Origin: Alphaproteobacteria bacterium
Lineage (GTDB): Bacteria; Pseudomonadota; Alphaproteobacteria; Sphingomonadales; Sphingomonadaceae
Reading direction: 5' to 3'
Length of the DNA: 6,309 nt
Assembly: GCA_028293005.1 (NCBI GenBank)
Contig: JAQGLH010000258.1
Coordinates: 1 to 6,309 of the forward strand
The notes under the pieces: generated by a model
The model's database searches: none
The model's input: the letters and a program-made list of their open reading frames with translations, nothing else
Told to the model about the DNA's origin: nothing
In this document: piece by piece, positions 5,307 to 6,309 of the stretch
Layout: every line of letters starts with the position of its first letter
Position numbering within the stretch: the first letter of the stretch is position 1
Translations under genes and position numbers: made by a program

Positions 5307-5324
5307 TTAACCGTGCGCGGTAAA
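5307..5324. promoter_or_regulatory. Near-perfect dyad upstream of the 49-aa ORF
   Basis: TTAACCG (5307-5313) and CGGTAAA (5318-5324) form a dyad with one mismatch and a 4-nt centre, about 10 nt upstream of the small ORF start and between two divergent genes. It looks like a regulator half-site pair. The spacing does not fit the CtrA consensus TTAA-N7-TTAA. Confidence 0.3.
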
Positions 5325-5426
5325 CAATTCGCCAACGGCCCGAAGCCGAAAGGCGCAAAGATCGGCGCGCGCAATATCCTTGCCGGCCGCAACCGGCGGG
5401 GCGGCTGGCGGCTGGCGGGAGGTTCC

Positions 5427-6080
5427 ATGTACCGCCGATCTGCCTATATGGATCCAATGAGACGGCTGATTGGCATCGTCGCCCTCGCCGCGCTCGCGCT
5501 CAATTCGCCGGCGCTTGCCGAGCAGCCGAGCGAGGGCCAGGGGCATGCGGACTATCTCGCGTGGCTCGCGCGCAACCCCTCGGCGCGGGCGCAAGTGCTT
5601 TCGTTCAAATCCTATCTCGACGGCGCGAAGGTCGACGAGGTGCTGCCGACGTGGCAGCTGGTGCGTACGGCAAGCATGTGGCGCGAATGCAAAGGCCCGC
5701 GCTTCGAGGTCGCACCGTTCGGTGAATGGCAGCATATCGCCACCACGCTTCGCTTCATCAAGGCGCATGTCATGCCGGTGATCGGTCCGGTCGAAGCCGT
5801 CTCCGGCTATCGCAATTCCGAGCTCAACCAATGTTCGGGCGGGGCCAGGGAGAGCGCGCATCGCCATTTCTACGCGCTCGACCTCGTCCCGCTGCACGAG
5901 ATTGCGCGCCGGGCGCTGATCCGCAGCATCTGCGCGATCCACGAATGGCGCGGGCGCGCCTATGACGCCGGCCTCGGCTTCTACAGCGGCCTGCGCTTCC
6001 ATCTCGACAGCAAAGGCTTCCGCCGCTGGGGGCCGGACGGCAAAGGCGACACTTCGCCCTGCGTGACTGGCGTGGCGTGA
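5427..6080 (+). CDS. Secreted M15-family D,D-peptidase-like zinc protein
   Basis: The 217-residue product resembles peptidase M15A, the zinc D-Ala-D-Ala carboxypeptidase fold that trims peptidoglycan in the periplasm. A signal peptide runs to about residue 31 (MRRLIGIVALAALALNSPALA, cut before EQ). The metal site is SAHRHFYALDLVP, with His145 and Asp152 in the HxxxxxxD spacing. It is preceded by VSGYRNSELN (125-134) and followed by FHLD, where His192 would be the third ligand. Four cysteines (88, 136, 169, 212) may form disulfides. The ATG at 5427 has GGGAGG 4 nt upstream and is preferred. The ATG at 5457 gives a more classic 21-residue signal peptide but lacks a ribosome-binding site. Substrate is inferred from the family. 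The stop overlaps the next ATG by one base. Confidence 0.82.
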   Translation: MYRRSAYMDPMRRLIGIVALAALALNSPALAEQPSEGQGHADYLAWLARNPSARAQVLSFKSYLDGAKVDEVLPTWQLVRTASMWRECKGPRFEVAPFGEWQHIATTLRFIKAHVMPVIGPVEAVSGYRNSELNQCSGGARESAHRHFYALDLVPLHEIARRALIRSICAIHEWRGRAYDAGLGFYSGLRFHLDSKGFRRWGPDGKGDTSPCVTGVA

Positions 6081-6171
6081 TGGGGCATGCGATCGAAACC
6101 GATCGCTATTGCATCCTGCGCTTCTGGAACATGATGTGCTTGGCGACCGTGCCGTGAAGACCGGTGTCGTC
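6080..6171 (+). pseudogene. C-terminal remnant of a DUF559-type endonuclease-like protein, frameshifted
   Basis: Frame 6080-6157 reads MGHAIETDRYCILRFWN and then goes off to an early TGA. The YCILRFWN block (6107-6130) resembles the hallmark YRVLRFWN of DUF559/Vsr-like endonuclease-related proteins, which normally continues with a residue plus DVL or EVL and about 15 more. That continuation (DVLGDRAVKTGVV, 6133-6171) is present here in another frame. Two bases (6131-6132) stand where one codon should, as expected for a single-base deletion. Only about 30 family residues remain and nothing of the catalytic N-terminal part, since the frame upstream lies inside the peptidase gene. I read it as decayed debris. 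The ATG overlaps the peptidase TGA, so the short 25-aa frame could still be translated. Confidence 0.5.
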
Positions 6172-6309
6172 CCTCCACAGCTTCGCGCTCCCGGTTCATC
6201 CGGCGTCAGCCATCGGTTGCGGAAAGCCCACTGCGTTCACCCGTCTTTCGTAACATTGGGGGGATCGACTCGGCATCGCTAAATACCGAGCGCATCGCTT
6301 TGGCATTTG
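6172..6309. other. Right-end stretch without recognisable gene
   Basis: No coding frame I can support. It contains an 8-bp direct repeat, GCATCGCT at 6273-6280 and 6292-6299. A TAAATA hexamer at 6280-6285 could be a -10 box for a gene beyond the edge, but no convincing -35 sits 16-18 nt upstream. Confidence 0.3.

Noticed and set aside
4923..5426. Upstream extension of the peptidase frame to 4923
   Set aside because: It would overlap the PHA-system gene and the small ORF antisense, put about 170 Arg-rich residues before a clear signal peptide, and lacks support.

Overview
The window is GC-rich and densely coded. It looks like ordinary chromosome from an alphaproteobacterium, most likely a sphingomonad. 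That assignment is inferred from the gene families (TPR-type sulfotransferase, zeta-class MaiA, FixJ-type receiver, adrenodoxin-reductase-type ferredoxin reductase, PHA-system protein) and from codon and GC style. No marker gene proves it. I see no complete mobile element, CRISPR array, phage gene or defence system.

Left part (1-2214): the 3' two-thirds or less of a sulfotransferase gene runs in from the left edge and ends at 600 with a Lys/Ala-rich tail. A 258-bp convergent gap follows, holding several inverted repeats that are probably shared transcription stops. Then comes a minus-strand gene for an exported four-EF-hand calcium-binding protein (859-1335). A 237-bp divergent gap separates it from a plus-strand maleylacetoacetate isomerase gene (maiA, tyrosine/homogentisate catabolism).

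Middle (2215-4610): a 328-bp gap with a purine-rich stretch and a small palindrome precedes a GTG-started stand-alone response-regulator receiver (2543-2923). Convergent with it is a minus-strand tRNA-Pro(CGG) gene with encoded CCA (2985-3061), whose leader folds into a hairpin. Next on the minus strand is a 433-aa NADPH:ferredoxin reductase of the adrenodoxin reductase type (3309-4610).

Right part (4611-6309): a minus-strand PHA-system protein (4701-5015) lies 90 bp upstream of the reductase and may be co-transcribed with it. Upstream of that, I propose a previously unlisted 49-aa membrane-anchored small protein (5148-5297). A divergent plus-strand gene for a secreted M15-type zinc D,D-peptidase-like protein (5427-6080) ends where a frameshifted C-terminal scrap of a DUF559-type endonuclease-like protein begins (about 6080-6171). 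The last 140 bp hold no gene I can support.

The genes serve unrelated housekeeping or accessory roles and do not form one pathway. The items most worth checking are the 49-aa ORF, the DUF559 scrap, the structured tRNA leader and the hairpin cluster at 601-858.
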